Source: Pseudomonas mendocina (GTDB lineage: Bacteria; Pseudomonadota; Gammaproteobacteria; Pseudomonadales; Pseudomonadaceae). From it: a stretch of DNA of 64,000 bases. Of the stretch, positions 47,192 through 63,398 are shown piece by piece. The position numbers were made by a program, and so were the translations under genes. The notes under the pieces are model-generated. The model saw only the letters and a program-made list of their open reading frames with translations. It did not search any database and had not been told where the DNA came from. Position 1 is the first letter of the stretch. The number at the start of each line of letters is the position of its first letter. The stretch is from the NCBI RefSeq assembly GCF_003008615.1, contig NZ_CP027657.1, forward strand, positions 3,348,001 through 3,412,000, given 5' to 3'.

Positions 47192-48274
47192 ATGCTGCTG
47201 CTGCTGGCGGAGTACCTGCAACAGTTCCACAAGGGCTTCGCGGTCTTTCAGTACCTGACCCTGCGCGGCATCCTCGGCGTGCTCACCGCCCTGGCGCTGT
47301 CGCTGTGGCTCGGCCCGTGGATGATCCGCACCCTGCAGGTGCGTCAGATCGGCCAGTCCGTGCGCAACGATGGCCCGCAGTCGCACCTGTCGAAGAAAGG
47401 CACGCCGACCATGGGTGGCGCGCTGATCCTCACCGCCATCGCCGTCAGCACCTTGCTGTGGGCTGATCTGTCCAACCGCTACGTGTGGGTGGTGCTGGCC
47501 GTGACCCTGCTGTTCGGCGCCATCGGCTGGGTCGATGACTACCGCAAGGTGATCGAGAAGAACTCGCGTGGCCTGCCGAGCCGCTGGAAGTACTTTTGGC
47601 AGTCGGTGTTCGGCCTGGGCGCCGCCTTCTTCCTTTATATGACTGCGCAGAGCCCGGTGGAAACCACCCTGATCCTGCCGTTGTTGAAAGACGTGAGCAT
47701 TCCGCTGGGCATCGGCTTCGTGGTGCTGACCTACTTCGTCATCGTCGGCTCGAGCAACGCGGTGAACCTCACCGACGGCCTCGATGGCCTGGCCATTCTG
47801 CCGACGGTGATGGTCGGCGGTGCACTGGGCATCTTCTGCTACCTGTCGGGCAACGTGAATTTCGCCGAGTACCTGCTGATCCCGTACGTTCCAGGCTCCG
47901 GTGAGCTGATTGTGTTCTGCGCCGCGCTGGTCGGTGCCGGTCTGGGCTTTTTGTGGTTCAACACTTACCCGGCGCAGGTCTTCATGGGCGACGTCGGTGC
48001 GCTGGCGCTCGGCGCCGCGCTGGGCACCATCGCCGTGATCGTTCGCCAGGAAATCGTGCTGTTCATCATGGGCGGCGTGTTCGTGATGGAAACCCTGTCG
48101 GTGATCATCCAGGTAGCCAGCTTCAAGCTGACCGGCAAGCGCGTGTTCCGCATGGCACCGATTCACCACCACTTCGAACTCAAGGGCTGGCCCGAGCCAC
48201 GCGTGATCGTCCGTTTCTGGATCATCACCGTGATTCTCGTGTTGATCGGCCTAGCCACCCTGAAACTGAGGTAA
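47192..48274 (+). CDS. mraY: Phospho-MurNAc-pentapeptide translocase MraY
   Basis: A 360-residue membrane enzyme with ten helices that transfers phospho-MurNAc-pentapeptide to undecaprenyl phosphate, making lipid I. Signatures: [13 protein letters not shown] near residues 68-80, the Asp pair in GWVDDYRKV near 110, [13 protein letters not shown] near 187 and the [13 protein letters not shown] loop near 320. Length equals the E. coli enzyme (360). Confidence 0.99.
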   Translation: MLLLLAEYLQQFHKGFAVFQYLTLRGILGVLTALALSLWLGPWMIRTLQVRQIGQSVRNDGPQSHLSKKGTPTMGGALILTAIAVSTLLWADLSNRYVWVVLAVTLLFGAIGWVDDYRKVIEKNSRGLPSRWKYFWQSVFGLGAAFFLYMTAQSPVETTLILPLLKDVSIPLGIGFVVLTYFVIVGSSNAVNLTDGLDGLAILPTVMVGGALGIFCYLSGNVNFAEYLLIPYVPGSGELIVFCAALVGAGLGFLWFNTYPAQVFMGDVGALALGAALGTIAVIVRQEIVLFIMGGVFVMETLSVIIQVASFKLTGKRVFRMAPIHHHFELKGWPEPRVIVRFWIITVILVLIGLATLKLR

Positions 48275-48280
48275 TAGAGC

Positions 48281-49627
48281 GTGTCGTTGATCGCTTCCGA
48301 CCAATTCCGCATCGTTGTCGGCCTCGGCAAGAGCGGCATGTCCCTGGTGCGCTTCCTGGCGCGCCAGGGCGTGCGCTTTGCCGTGGCCGATACGCGCGCG
48401 AATCCGCCGGAGCTGGAAGCGCTCAAGCGTGACTACCCGCAGGTGGAAGTGCGCTGCGGTGAGCTGGACGTGGACTTCCTCTGCCGCGCCTCGGAGCTGT
48501 ACGTGAGTCCGGGCCTGGCCGTGGCCACCCCGGCACTGGCGGAAGCGGCTGCGCGTGGCGTGAAGTTGTCCGGTGATATCGATCTGTTCGCTCGTCATGC
48601 CAAGGCGCCGATCGTCGCCATCACCGGCTCCAACGCCAAGAGCACCGTTACCACGCTGGTCGGTGAGATGGCTGCCGCGGCGGGCAAGCGTGTCGCGGTC
48701 GGCGGCAACCTGGGAATGCCGGCGCTCGACCTGCTCAGCGACGATATCGAGCTGTACGTGCTGGAGCTGTCCAGCTTCCAGCTGGAAACCACCGAGCAGT
48801 TGAACGCTGAAGTGGCCACCTGCCTGAACGTCAGCGAAGACCACATGGATCGCTACAGCGGCCTGCCGGCTTATCACCTGGCCAAGCACCGCATTTTCCG
48901 TGGCGCCCGCCAGGTGGTGGTGAATCGTGATGATGCGCTGTCACGCCCGCTGATCGCCGACCAGGTTACCTGCTGGGAATTCGGCCTGGGCAAGCCGGAC
49001 TTCAAGCGTTTCGGCCTGCTGGAAGAGCAGGGCGAGAAGTACCTGGCCTTCCGTTTCGAGGCGTTGCTGCCAACCGCCGAGCTGAAGATTCGTGGCGCGC
49101 ACAATCAGTCCAATGCGCTGGCGGCGCTGGCGCTCGGTAATGCCGTAGGCCTGCCGATGGACGCCATGCTGAGCACCCTGCGCCAGTTCGCTGGTCTGCC
49201 GCACCGTTGCCAGTGGGTGCGTGAGCGCGGCGACGTGAGTTATTACGACGATTCCAAGGCCACCAACGTCGGTGCGGCGCTGGCGGCCATCGAAGGCCTG
49301 GGCGCCGATATCGCAGGCAAGCTGGTGCTGATCGCCGGTGGCGATGGCAAGGGCGCCGACTTCTCTGCGCTCAAGACCCCGGTCGCGCGGTTCTGCCGTG
49401 CAGTGGTGTTGTTGGGGCGCGATGCCGAGCGAATCGCCGAAGCGCTGGGCGATGCTGCGCCGCTGGTACGGGTGAAAACCCTCGATGAGGCTGTGCAGCG
49501 TTGCAGTGAACTGGCCGAAGCGGGCGATGCCGTGCTGCTGTCGCCGGCTTGCGCCAGCCTGGACATGTTCAAGAACTTCGAAGAACGCGGGCGCCTGTTC
49601 GCCCTGGCTGTGGAGGGGCTGTTCTGA
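48281..49627 (+). CDS. murD: UDP-MurNAc-L-alanine:D-glutamate ligase MurD
   Basis: A 448-residue Mur ligase adding D-glutamate. The start is GTG 48281 with TGAGG upstream. The N-terminal UDP-binding domain includes VVGLGKSGMSLVRFLA. The P-loop reads ITGSNAKSTVTTL, with Ala where most Mur ligases have Gly; I recall the same in P. aeruginosa MurD, so it is not a defect. The C-terminal SPACASLDMFKNFEERGRLF motif is complete. Overlaps ftsW by one base. Confidence 0.98.
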   Translation: MSLIASDQFRIVVGLGKSGMSLVRFLARQGVRFAVADTRANPPELEALKRDYPQVEVRCGELDVDFLCRASELYVSPGLAVATPALAEAAARGVKLSGDIDLFARHAKAPIVAITGSNAKSTVTTLVGEMAAAAGKRVAVGGNLGMPALDLLSDDIELYVLELSSFQLETTEQLNAEVATCLNVSEDHMDRYSGLPAYHLAKHRIFRGARQVVVNRDDALSRPLIADQVTCWEFGLGKPDFKRFGLLEEQGEKYLAFRFEALLPTAELKIRGAHNQSNALAALALGNAVGLPMDAMLSTLRQFAGLPHRCQWVRERGDVSYYDDSKATNVGAALAAIEGLGADIAGKLVLIAGGDGKGADFSALKTPVARFCRAVVLLGRDAERIAEALGDAAPLVRVKTLDEAVQRCSELAEAGDAVLLSPACASLDMFKNFEERGRLFALAVEGLF

Positions 49628-50844
49628 TGCTGGCCTTCCTGCACATCCGCCCCTCGCCGCTGTTGGGACGCGGCTTCGATGTCGACTTCCCGATGCTGGC
49701 TGGTTGCCTCGGTCTGCTGGGGCTGGGCCTGGTGATGATCACTTCGGCTTCCTCGGAAGTGGCGGCGGCGCTGTCCGGCAATCCGCTGTACCACATGATC
49801 CGTCACCTGGTTTACCTGGTCATCGGCCTGGGCGCCGCCGGCATCGTGCTGATGATCCCGATGAGTTTCTGGCAGCGCTACGGCTGGATGATGCTGCTGG
49901 CGGCCTTTGGCCTGCTGGTGCTGGTGCTGATCCCGGGTATCGGCCGTGAGGTCAACGGTGCACGGCGTTGGATCGGTTTTGGCGCCTTCAACGTGCAACC
50001 TTCGGAAATCGCCAAGGTGTTCGTGGTCGTCTACCTGGCCGGTTATCTGGTACGCCGCCAGGAAGAGGTGCGCGAAAGCTGGATGGGCTTCTTCAAGCCT
50101 TTCGTCGTGCTGCTGCCGATGGCTGGCCTGCTGCTGCTGGAGCCGGACTTCGGCGCCACCGTGGTGATGATGGGCGCGGCCATGGCCATGCTGTTCCTTG
50201 GTGGTGTCGGCATGCTGCGCTTCGGCCTGATGGTGGCGTTGGCCGTCGGCGCGGTGTTCGTCCTGGTACAGACTCAGGAATACCGCCTGCAGCGACTGAT
50301 CACCTTCACCGACCCCTGGGCCGACCAGTACGGTTCCGGTTACCAGTTGACCCAGGCGCTGATCGCCTTCGGCCGTGGTGAATGGTTCGGCGTTGGTCTG
50401 GGCAACAGCATCCAGAAGCAGTTCTATCTGCCGGAAGCGCATACTGACTTCGTTTTCTCGGTATTGGCCGAAGAGCTGGGTTTCGTTGGTGCGCTGGCGA
50501 CTCTGGCGTTGTTCGTCTTCGTCTGCGTACGTGGCCTGTACATCGGCCTGTGGGCGGAGAAGGCCAAGCAGTTCTTCTCAGCCTACGTGGCCTATGGGCT
50601 GTCCTTCCTGTGGATCGGCCAGTTCCTGATCAATATCGGTGTGAATACCGGCCTGCTGCCGACCAAGGGGCTGACCCTGCCATTTCTCAGTTATGGCGGC
50701 TCGTCGCTGGTGATCTGCTGCGTCAGCCTGGCGGTGCTGCTGCGTATCGAGTGGGAGCGGCGCAACGTGCTCGGCAATGAGGACGTGGAGTTCAGCGAAG
50801 CGGATTTCGCCGAGCCGGAGCAGGAGGTGGCCCATGCGCGGTAA
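49627..50844 (+). CDS. ftsW: Division peptidoglycan polymerase FtsW (SEDS)
   Basis: A 405-residue SEDS polymerase with ten membrane helices that makes septal glycan with FtsI. ATG 49627 follows the murD stop; the reading frame upstream overlaps murD and is not used. SEDS marks are GARRWIGFGAFNVQPSEIAK, LPEAHTDFVFSVLAEELG and LTLPFLSYGGSSLV. It has a hydrophilic acidic C-terminal tail (EDVEFSEADFAEPEQE), and murG starts 11 bp inside its end. Confidence 0.97.
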   Translation: MLAFLHIRPSPLLGRGFDVDFPMLAGCLGLLGLGLVMITSASSEVAAALSGNPLYHMIRHLVYLVIGLGAAGIVLMIPMSFWQRYGWMMLLAAFGLLVLVLIPGIGREVNGARRWIGFGAFNVQPSEIAKVFVVVYLAGYLVRRQEEVRESWMGFFKPFVVLLPMAGLLLLEPDFGATVVMMGAAMAMLFLGGVGMLRFGLMVALAVGAVFVLVQTQEYRLQRLITFTDPWADQYGSGYQLTQALIAFGRGEWFGVGLGNSIQKQFYLPEAHTDFVFSVLAEELGFVGALATLALFVFVCVRGLYIGLWAEKAKQFFSAYVAYGLSFLWIGQFLINIGVNTGLLPTKGLTLPFLSYGGSSLVICCVSLAVLLRIEWERRNVLGNEDVEFSEADFAEPEQEVAHAR

Positions 50845-51896
50845 CGTCCTGATCATGGCTGGTGGTACCGGCGGCCACGTGTTCCCGGCGCTGGCTTGCG
50901 CACGTGAATTCCAGGCGCGTGGCTATACCGTGCATTGGCTGGGTACGCCGCGTGGCATCGAGAACGAACTGGTGCCGCAGGCGGGCTTGCCGCTGCACCT
51001 GATCAACGTCAGCGGCCTGCGTGGCAAGGGCAAGCTCTCCCTGCTCAAGGCGCCATTCCAGTTGCTGCGTTCGCTGCTGCAGGCGCGCCGCATCGTGCGC
51101 GAGTTGCAGCCGGTGTGCGTGCTCGGCATGGGCGGTTATGTCACCGGCCCTGGCGGGCTCGCTGCGCGCCTGGCAGGTGTGCCCCTGGTCATTCACGAGC
51201 AGAACGCCGTCGCCGGTACTGCCAATCGCCTGTTGTCGCGTATCGCCAATCGTATCTGCGAAGCCTTCCCGAACACCTTCGCGGCGTCCGACAAGCGGCG
51301 CACCACCGGTAACCCGGTGCGTGAAGAGCTTTTCCTGGAAACGCCACGCGAGCCGCTGGCCGGTCGTCAGCCGAAACTGCTGGTGCTGGGTGGCAGCCTG
51401 GGCGCCGAACCACTGAACAAGCTGCTGCCCGCAGCGCTGGAGAAGCTGTCTGCCGAACTGCGTCCGCAGGTGTTCCACCAGGCGGGCAAGCAGCACGCCG
51501 AAATCACTGCGGAGCGTTATCGCGATGCTGCGGTCGAAGCCGAGGTCGCGCCCTTCATCAAGGACATGGCTCGTGCCTATGGCTGGGCCGATCTGGTGAT
51601 CTGCCGCGCTGGTGCGCTGACGGTCAGCGAACTCGCCGCCGCGGGTCTGCCGTCGATGCTGGTGCCCTTGCCGCATGCCATCGACGATCACCAGAGCCGC
51701 AATGCCGAATACCTGGCGAAGGAGGGCGCTGCCGTTCTTCTTCCGCAACATGCCACTGACGCGGCCAAGCTTGCCGCGCAGCTCACCGAGGTTCTGATGC
51801 ACCTGGAAAAACTCACCGCCATGGGCGCTACTGCGCGTCGTCTGGCCAAACCCGATGCCACCCGCACGGTCGTTGACATCTGCCAGGAGGTGGCCC

Positions 51897-51904
<8 letters not shown>
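50834..51904 (+). CDS. murG: UDP-GlcNAc:lipid I transferase MurG
   Basis: A 356-residue peripheral membrane GT-B glycosyltransferase that adds GlcNAc to lipid I to give lipid II. ATG 50834 has a GGAGG ribosome site and starts directly with the glycine loop [14 protein letters not shown]. The second glycine loop is [13 protein letters not shown] near residue 190 and the donor-binding stretch [19 protein letters not shown] near 255. The murC GTG lies 8 bp inside its end. Confidence 0.98.
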
Positions 51905-54277
<2,373 letters not shown>

Positions 54278-54280
54278 GCG

Positions 54281-55147
54281 ATGAGCATCGCTCTGCGTCA
54301 TCAGGACTCGCTGAGGGCTCCGCAACGCGGCAAGCCCGCGCCGCGTGGCGCCAGCCGTCTGGTGGCCAAGGAGCCGATGCGCCTGCGTTTGCCCAAGCCG
54401 GATTTTTCCTGGGTTGGCCGTTTGCTCTGGCCGTTGCTGCTGGTTGGCCTGGGTTTCGGCGCCTACGAGGGGGCCCAGCGTCTGCTGCCTTATGCCGACC
54501 GCCCGATTGCGCGCATCAGCGTGCAGGGCGACCTGGCTTATATCAGTCAGCAGGCGGTGCAGCGCCGGATCGCGCCATTCATCGAGGCGAGCTTCTTCAG
54601 TGTCGATCTGCGCGGCATGCGCGAAGAGTTGGAGCGCATGCCCTGGATCGCCCATGCCGAAGTACGCCGCGTCTGGCCGGATCAGATCGACGTGCGCCTG
54701 GAAGAGCAACTGCCGATTGCCCGTTGGGGCGATGAGGCGCTGCTCAACAACCAGGGCCAGGCGTTCGCGCCGCAGGAGCTGGATAACTACCAGCATCTGC
54801 CGCAGTTGTCTGGCCCGAAACGCGCGCAGCCCAAGGTGATGCAGCAGTACCAGATGCTCAGCCAGTTGTTGCGGCCGATGGGGTTTACCGTGGTCGGGCT
54901 GCAGTTGCGTGAGCGTGGCAGCTGGTTCCTCTCGGCTACCGAGAATGCCAGCGGCCAGCGCATCGACATCCTGCTGGGGCGTGATCACGTGGTGGAAAAA
55001 ATGCGTCGTTTTGCCGCGATTTACGAGCGGGAACTGAAAGAACAGAGCGCGAATATCGCGCGCATCGACCTGCGTTATGCCAACGGCCTGGCCGTGGCCT
55101 GGCGTGAGCCGGTGGAGCCGGCTGCGGCCGAGCAGAAAGTGAATTGA
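54281..55147 (+). CDS. ftsQ: Cell division protein FtsQ
   Basis: A 288-residue bitopic protein: a basic cytoplasmic start (~44 residues), a membrane helix ([19 protein letters not shown], ~46-65), a POTRA domain beginning [14 protein letters not shown], and the beta domain that binds FtsB/FtsL. It starts 3 bp after the ddlB stop. The C-terminus ends in a short charged tail. Confidence 0.97.
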   Translation: MSIALRHQDSLRAPQRGKPAPRGASRLVAKEPMRLRLPKPDFSWVGRLLWPLLLVGLGFGAYEGAQRLLPYADRPIARISVQGDLAYISQQAVQRRIAPFIEASFFSVDLRGMREELERMPWIAHAEVRRVWPDQIDVRLEEQLPIARWGDEALLNNQGQAFAPQELDNYQHLPQLSGPKRAQPKVMQQYQMLSQLLRPMGFTVVGLQLRERGSWFLSATENASGQRIDILLGRDHVVEKMRRFAAIYERELKEQSANIARIDLRYANGLAVAWREPVEPAAAEQKVN

Positions 55148-55162
55148 GGAGAGGCAGGACTA

Positions 55163-56410
55163 ATGAGTAGCGCGCAGAGCGGCAAGATGATCGTTGGCCT
55201 GGACATCGGCACCTCCAAGGTGGTGGCGCTGGTGGGTGAGGTGACGGCCGACGGCCAGCTGGAAATCGTCGGTATCGGCACGCATCCGTCGCGCGGGCTG
55301 AAGAAGGGCGTGGTGGTCAATATCGAGTCCACCGTGGCCTCGATCCAGCGTGCGGTGGAAGAGGCGCAGCTGATGGCCGGTTGCCGTATCCACTCGGCGT
55401 TCGTCGGTGTGGCCGGCAATCACATTCGCAGCCTGAACAGCCATGGCATCGTCGCCATCCGCGACCGCGAAGTCAGCCCGGCGGATATCGAACGCGTACT
55501 CGACGCCGCTCAGGCCGTGGCCATTCCGGCGGATCAGCGCGTGCTGCACACCCTGGCGCAGGATTACGTGATCGACAACCAGGAAGGCGTGCGCGAGCCG
55601 CTGGGTATGTCTGGTGTGCGTCTGGAGGCCAAGGTGCATGTGGTCACCTGCGCCGTGAATGCCTCGCAGAACATCGAGAAGTGCGTGCGTCGCTGTGGCC
55701 TGGAAGTCGACGACATCATCCTCGAGCAGCTCGCATCGGCCTATTCGGTACTGACCGAAGACGAGAAGGAGCTGGGCGTGTGCCTGGTGGACATCGGCGG
55801 TGGTACCACCGATATCGCCATCTTCACCGAAGGTGCGATCCGTCATACCGCGGTCATTCCGATCGCCGGCGATCAGGTCACCAACGACATCGCCATGGCC
55901 CTGCGTACGCCGACCCAGTACGCCGAGGAAATCAAGATCCGTTACGCCTGCGCCCTGGCCAAACTGGCCGGCGCCGGCGAGACCATCAAGGTACCGAGCG
56001 TCGGTGATCGTCCGCCGCGTGACCTGTCGCGCCAGTCGCTGGCCGAGGTGGTCGAGCCGCGTTACGACGAACTGTTCACCCTGATCCAGGCCGAGCTGCG
56101 TCGCAGTGGCTACGAGGATCTGATTCCAGCCGGCATCGTCATGACTGGCGGCACGGCGAAGATGGAAGGGGCGGTCGAGCTGGCCGAGGAAATCTTCCAC
56201 ATGCCCGTACGACTTGGTGTGCCGCACAGCGTCAAGGGCATGGCCGATGTGGTGCGCAACCCGATTTATTCCACCGGTGTGGGGCTGCTCCTGTACGGAC
56301 TGCAGAAGCAGAACGACGGCATCTCCATTTCGGTAGGCAGTCCTTATCAGGACGAAACCAAGACCCCGGTACTCGAGCGCATCAAGCGCTGGGTGCAAGG
56401 TAATTTCTAA
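55163..56410 (+). CDS. ftsA: Cell division protein FtsA
   Basis: A 415-residue actin-like ATPase that tethers FtsZ to the membrane. The phosphate-1 loop is GLDIGTSKVVALVGE near residues 13-27; further nucleotide-binding stretches are LVDIGGGTTDIAIF near 210 and VMTGGTAKMEG near 329. The C-terminal amphipathic membrane-targeting helix is present (VLERIKRWVQGNF). A 42-bp gap precedes ftsZ. Confidence 0.98.
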   Translation: MSSAQSGKMIVGLDIGTSKVVALVGEVTADGQLEIVGIGTHPSRGLKKGVVVNIESTVASIQRAVEEAQLMAGCRIHSAFVGVAGNHIRSLNSHGIVAIRDREVSPADIERVLDAAQAVAIPADQRVLHTLAQDYVIDNQEGVREPLGMSGVRLEAKVHVVTCAVNASQNIEKCVRRCGLEVDDIILEQLASAYSVLTEDEKELGVCLVDIGGGTTDIAIFTEGAIRHTAVIPIAGDQVTNDIAMALRTPTQYAEEIKIRYACALAKLAGAGETIKVPSVGDRPPRDLSRQSLAEVVEPRYDELFTLIQAELRRSGYEDLIPAGIVMTGGTAKMEGAVELAEEIFHMPVRLGVPHSVKGMADVVRNPIYSTGVGLLLYGLQKQNDGISISVGSPYQDETKTPVLERIKRWVQGNF

Positions 56411-56452
56411 ATTTGCAGTAGGCGTTACAACTAGAAAGGAAGGAGAGGGATC

Positions 56453-57646
56453 ATGTTCGAACTAGTAGACAACATTCCACAAAGTGCGGTGATCAAGGTC
56501 ATCGGTGTCGGTGGTGGCGGCGGTAACGCGGTCAATCACATGGCGGTCAGCAACATCGAGGGCGTCGAGTTCATCTGCGCCAACACCGATGCGCAGGCGC
56601 TGAAGAACATCGGTGCGCGCACCGTACTGCAGCTCGGCCCAGGCGTGACCAAGGGCCTGGGTGCTGGCGCCAATCCGGAGGTCGGTCGTCAGGCCGCGCT
56701 GGAAGACCGCGAGCGCATCGCTGAAGTGCTGCAGGGCACCGACATGGTGTTCATCACCACCGGTATGGGTGGTGGTACCGGTACTGGCGCTGCGCCGGTG
56801 ATCGCCGAGGTGGCCAAGGAAATGGGCATCCTCACCGTTGCGGTGGTGACTCGCCCGTTCCCGTTCGAGGGCAAGAAGCGCATGGTCATTGCCGATGAAG
56901 GCATCCGCGCGCTGGCCGAGAGCGTCGACTCGCTGATCACCATCCCGAACGAAAAACTGCTGACCATTCTCGGTAAGGACGCCAGCCTGCTGTCGGCTTT
57001 CGCCAAGGCCGATGACGTGCTGGCCGGTGCCGTACGCGGTATCTCCGACATCATCAAGCGTCCGGGCATGATCAACGTCGACTTCGCCGACGTGAAGACC
57101 GTGATGAGCGAGATGGGCATGGCGATGATGGGCACCGGCTGCGCCAGCGGTCCGAACCGTGCTCGCGAAGCCACTGAGGCTGCTATCCGCAACCCGCTGC
57201 TGGAAGACGTCAACCTGCAGGGCGCGCGCGGCATCCTGGTCAACATCACTGCCGGTCCGGATCTGTCCCTGGGTGAGTACTCCGATGTGGGTAACATCAT
57301 CGAACAATTCGCTTCCGAGCAAGCCACCGTCAAGGTCGGCACCGTGATCGACGCCGACATGCGCGACGAACTGCACGTCACTGTGGTCGCCACTGGCCTC
57401 GGCGCGCGCATGGAGAAGCCGGTCAAGGTGATCGACAACACCGTGCAGGTCGCCGTCAGCCAGCCAGTTGCCCAGCAGCCCGCCGCGCCTGCGCGCAGCG
57501 AGCAATCGGTCAACTACAAGGACTACGAGCGTCCGACCGTACAGCGTCAGAGCCACGGTGGCGCAGCGACTGCAGCCAAGCTCAATACCCAGGATGATCT
57601 CGATTATCTGGATATTCCGGCTTTCCTGCGTCGTCAGGCTGATTGA
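56453..57646 (+). CDS. ftsZ: Cell division protein FtsZ
   Basis: A 397-residue tubulin-like GTPase that forms the division ring. It shows the glycine-rich GTP loop GMGGGTGTGAAP near residues 104-115, the T7-loop NVDFADVKTVM near 205 and, after a Gln/Ala-rich linker, the C-terminal LDYLDIPAFLRRQ peptide that binds FtsA and ZipA. A very strong ribosome site (AGGAAGGAGAGG) precedes ATG 56453, which fits high expression. Confidence 0.99.
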   Translation: MFELVDNIPQSAVIKVIGVGGGGGNAVNHMAVSNIEGVEFICANTDAQALKNIGARTVLQLGPGVTKGLGAGANPEVGRQAALEDRERIAEVLQGTDMVFITTGMGGGTGTGAAPVIAEVAKEMGILTVAVVTRPFPFEGKKRMVIADEGIRALAESVDSLITIPNEKLLTILGKDASLLSAFAKADDVLAGAVRGISDIIKRPGMINVDFADVKTVMSEMGMAMMGTGCASGPNRAREATEAAIRNPLLEDVNLQGARGILVNITAGPDLSLGEYSDVGNIIEQFASEQATVKVGTVIDADMRDELHVTVVATGLGARMEKPVKVIDNTVQVAVSQPVAQQPAAPARSEQSVNYKDYERPTVQRQSHGGAATAAKLNTQDDLDYLDIPAFLRRQAD

Positions 57647-57700
57647 TGGAATGTATCAGGAGTATGAAGGTGATTGGTGTTCAGCAAAGGTCGGTTCTGC

Positions 57701-57706
57701 TATCAT
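57701..57706 (+). promoter_or_regulatory. Possible internal -10 for lpxC
   Basis: TATCAT lies in the 111-bp ftsZ-lpxC gap, the longest gap in the cluster, with a poor -35 (TGTTCA at 57678). This could give lpxC separate expression; evidence is weak. Confidence 0.3.
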
Positions 57707-57739
57707 TCCCGACCATTGTTGAAAACAGTTCGCAACTAG

Positions 57740-58669
<930 letters not shown>

Positions 58670-58695
58670 ACGAACTCTCTTTCCTGCTTCAATTT

Positions 58696-58724
58696 GAGGC
58701 CACCTTCGGGTGGCCTCTTTTTTT
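58696..58724 (+). terminator. Terminator closing the dcw cluster
   Basis: Nine-bp stem GAGGCCACC / GGTGGCCTC with a TTCG tetraloop, then TTTTTTT. Confidence 0.95.
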
Positions 58725-58725
58725 C

Positions 58726-58795
58726 GTAGGGTGTCGCGGGGCCGCCCAGGCCGTGCGCACTGATCCCCCATAGCAATTGGTGCGTCCCACCCTAC
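58726..58795. repeat. Dispersed intergenic palindrome GTAGGG...CCCTAC, copy 4
   Basis: A 70-bp copy starting GTAGGGTGTCGCGGGG and ending GTGCGTCCCACCCTAC. It is more diverged inside than copy 2 and lies between lpxC and the convergent dciA gene. Confidence 0.7.
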
Positions 58796-58823
58796 GGATT
58801 TACCGACGAACGGAAAAAGGGCG

Positions 58824-59279
58824 TTATTGGTCTTTCAGCGTGTGGCTGGCCAGCCGCTCGAGCGCGGCGCGCAGCCTGGGGTCGCGGATGCCTTCAGCAC
58901 CTGCCTGGATACTTTGGGCGGCGCTATTGGACAGGTGAATGGTGCGACCGGTTCCGCGATTCGGCCCGACTTGAGGTTGCACCTTGAACAGGATTTTCGT
59001 TAAGGTCGCGAATTCTTCGAGCATCTGTAGTTGTCGTTGCAATCTTCTTTGCTGATAACGCAGGCGTGTTGCCCAGTGGCCATCGGTCACTATCAATAGC
59101 AAACAGCCGTTGTTCCAGGACGCTACATGACAGTGTTCCCGGGCGGCAGGTTGTAGCTGGCTTTCGACAAGACGCTGCAAGTTGGTCAGGCGTTGCGCCT
59201 GACCGAACAGCGCTTTCAGGGGCTTGGCTTCGCGTAACAGCGCAGCGGGTGCCTGGGCCGGCAAGGGACGGAACGACAT
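58824..59279 (-). CDS. dciA: DciA-type replicative helicase loader (DUF721)
   Basis: A 151-residue DUF721 protein. The N-terminal ~95 residues have the KH-like DciA fold (LQRLVESQLQPAAREHCHVASWNNGCLLLIV, then WATRLRYQQRRL). The C-terminal part is low-complexity and probably disordered. DciA loads DnaB helicase in bacteria lacking DnaC, which includes Pseudomonas. It lies between lpxC and secA on the opposite strand, the common place for this family. Confidence 0.93.
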   Translation of the reverse strand: MSFRPLPAQAPAALLREAKPLKALFGQAQRLTNLQRLVESQLQPAAREHCHVASWNNGCLLLIVTDGHWATRLRYQQRRLQRQLQMLEEFATLTKILFKVQPQVGPNRGTGRTIHLSNSAAQSIQAGAEGIRDPRLRAALERLASHTLKDQ

Positions 59280-59358
59280 GGCAGGAGGCCTTAGATTGCA
59301 GAGCCATCATGGTAGCAGAGCCTGCTGCCGGTCTGTGTTCTGCCAGTAAGGGGAAGCC

Positions 59359-60279
59359 ATGCAAATCATTCTTTTAAATAGTCGACACGGCTGCGCACGA
59401 ACGATCAATCTCGATCTGCGCTGGTTGTTGTTGGCGTCGTTTCTCCTCTTGATATCGAGCTTGGGCGCAGGTGCGGCGGTGGGTGCCAAGTGGCTGACGG
59501 CCGATCCGGTGGTCGATAACCGCCTGGCAGAGGCGCTCGATCAGCAGCGCGAGCAGGTCGGTGTGGTACGACAGGATGCCCAGCGCCAACTGGATGCTTT
59601 CGCCGTCCATGTCGCTGAACTGCAGGCGCGGCTGACCCGTCTCGATGCCCTCGGTGAACGGCTCACCGAACTGGCGGAGCTGGATGCGGGCGAGTTCGAC
59701 TTTTCCCTCAGTGTCGGTCAGGGCGGTGCGGAAGATGCGCTCGGCGCCTCGGCCTATGCGCCTCCGCCATTCATGAATGCCCTGGACGATCTGGCGTTGC
59801 GCGTCGAGAGTCGCGAGCATCAGCTGGAAGTGCTGGAGCAGTTGCTCGGCGAGCGCCGCCTGAACGAAGCGGAAACGCTCTCGGGACGCCCAGTCCTGCA
59901 AGGCTATGTGTCCTCGCCGTTCGGTCGTCGCGTACATCCGCTCACCGGGCGTGCCAGTGTGCACAAGGGCATCGACTTCGCTGCCAAGCCAGGTAGCGAC
60001 GTGGTGTCGGTCGCCGCTGGTGTGGTGACTTTCTCCGGCAAGAAAAGCGGCTATGGCAATACGGTGGAAATCAGCCATGCCGATGGCTATGTCACCCTCT
60101 ACGCGCACAACCAGAGCAACACGGTACAGATCGGTGATCTGGTGCAGCGCGGTCAGACCATCGCCAAGGTCGGTCGTAGTGGTCGCTCCACTGGTTATCA
60201 CGTGCATTTCGAGGTCAGCAAGGGGGGCCGTCAGGTCAACCCGGCGCTGTATATCGCGCGCACCAATGGGGCTGAATGA
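59359..60279 (+). CDS. M23 (LytM/NlpD-type) metallopeptidase, membrane-anchored
   Basis: A 306-residue protein with one N-terminal membrane helix (LRWLLLASFLLLISSLGAGAA, residues ~20-40), a coiled coil (~55-105) and a C-terminal M23 domain. Zinc-binding residues are in SVHKGIDFAA (H-x3-D) and YHVHFEV (HxH), and all appear intact, so an active endopeptidase is likely. The layout, membrane helix plus coiled coil plus LytM, recalls MepM/EnvC-like factors. Located between dciA and secA; PAO1 equivalent recalled as PA4405. Confidence 0.93.
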   Translation: MQIILLNSRHGCARTINLDLRWLLLASFLLLISSLGAGAAVGAKWLTADPVVDNRLAEALDQQREQVGVVRQDAQRQLDAFAVHVAELQARLTRLDALGERLTELAELDAGEFDFSLSVGQGGAEDALGASAYAPPPFMNALDDLALRVESREHQLEVLEQLLGERRLNEAETLSGRPVLQGYVSSPFGRRVHPLTGRASVHKGIDFAAKPGSDVVSVAAGVVTFSGKKSGYGNTVEISHADGYVTLYAHNQSNTVQIGDLVQRGQTIAKVGRSGRSTGYHVHFEVSKGGRQVNPALYIARTNGAE

Positions 60280-60517
60280 GGGCGCGCGTAGCGCCCCTTG
60301 AATTCCATTCAATCGCCCCCATCTATTTCGGCATGCCGCGTCTCGGCTTTCCCCGAGGCTGGTGCGGTGTGCGCCATCATGCGGTAGCAATGGGCTGACA
60401 ACGTCACTTTCATCCCCGGCGTTTCCGGGTAGAATGCCCCCTTCGCCTGCAGCCATGCTGGCTGCCTGGTCGCGGTTTGCGCCGACCTCCATCCATTCGC
60501 CGGAAGATCCTGTCGAT

Positions 60518-63253
<2,736 letters not shown>

Positions 63254-63311
63254 TCGTAGACACCTGCTTGCAGTAGAGGGCGCTTCGGCTATGCTGTCGC
63301 CGCCCTGACAA

Positions 63312-63344
63312 CGCCGCGAACGGCTCAGCCGCTCGCGGCGTTTT
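63312..63344 (+). terminator. Terminator of secA
   Basis: Long stem CGCCGCGAACGGC / GCCGCTCGCGGCG (one G-T pair) around TCA, followed by TTTT. Confidence 0.88.
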
Positions 63345-63398
63345 ACCATCTCATTCGGTCGCTGAGGCGGCCACCGCACACTTGAAGGAGCGCACCTC

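Noticed and set aside
48600..48660. MurD P-loop with Ala in place of Gly as a defect
   Set aside because: I recall the same SNAKST sequence in P. aeruginosa MurD, so it is a lineage trait, not a mutation.
60362..60517. Longer N-terminus for SecA
   Set aside because: SecA proteins begin at the M-F/L-x-x-L-L-K-K-L-F-G type sequence found at 60518; the upstream codons show no conservation pattern.
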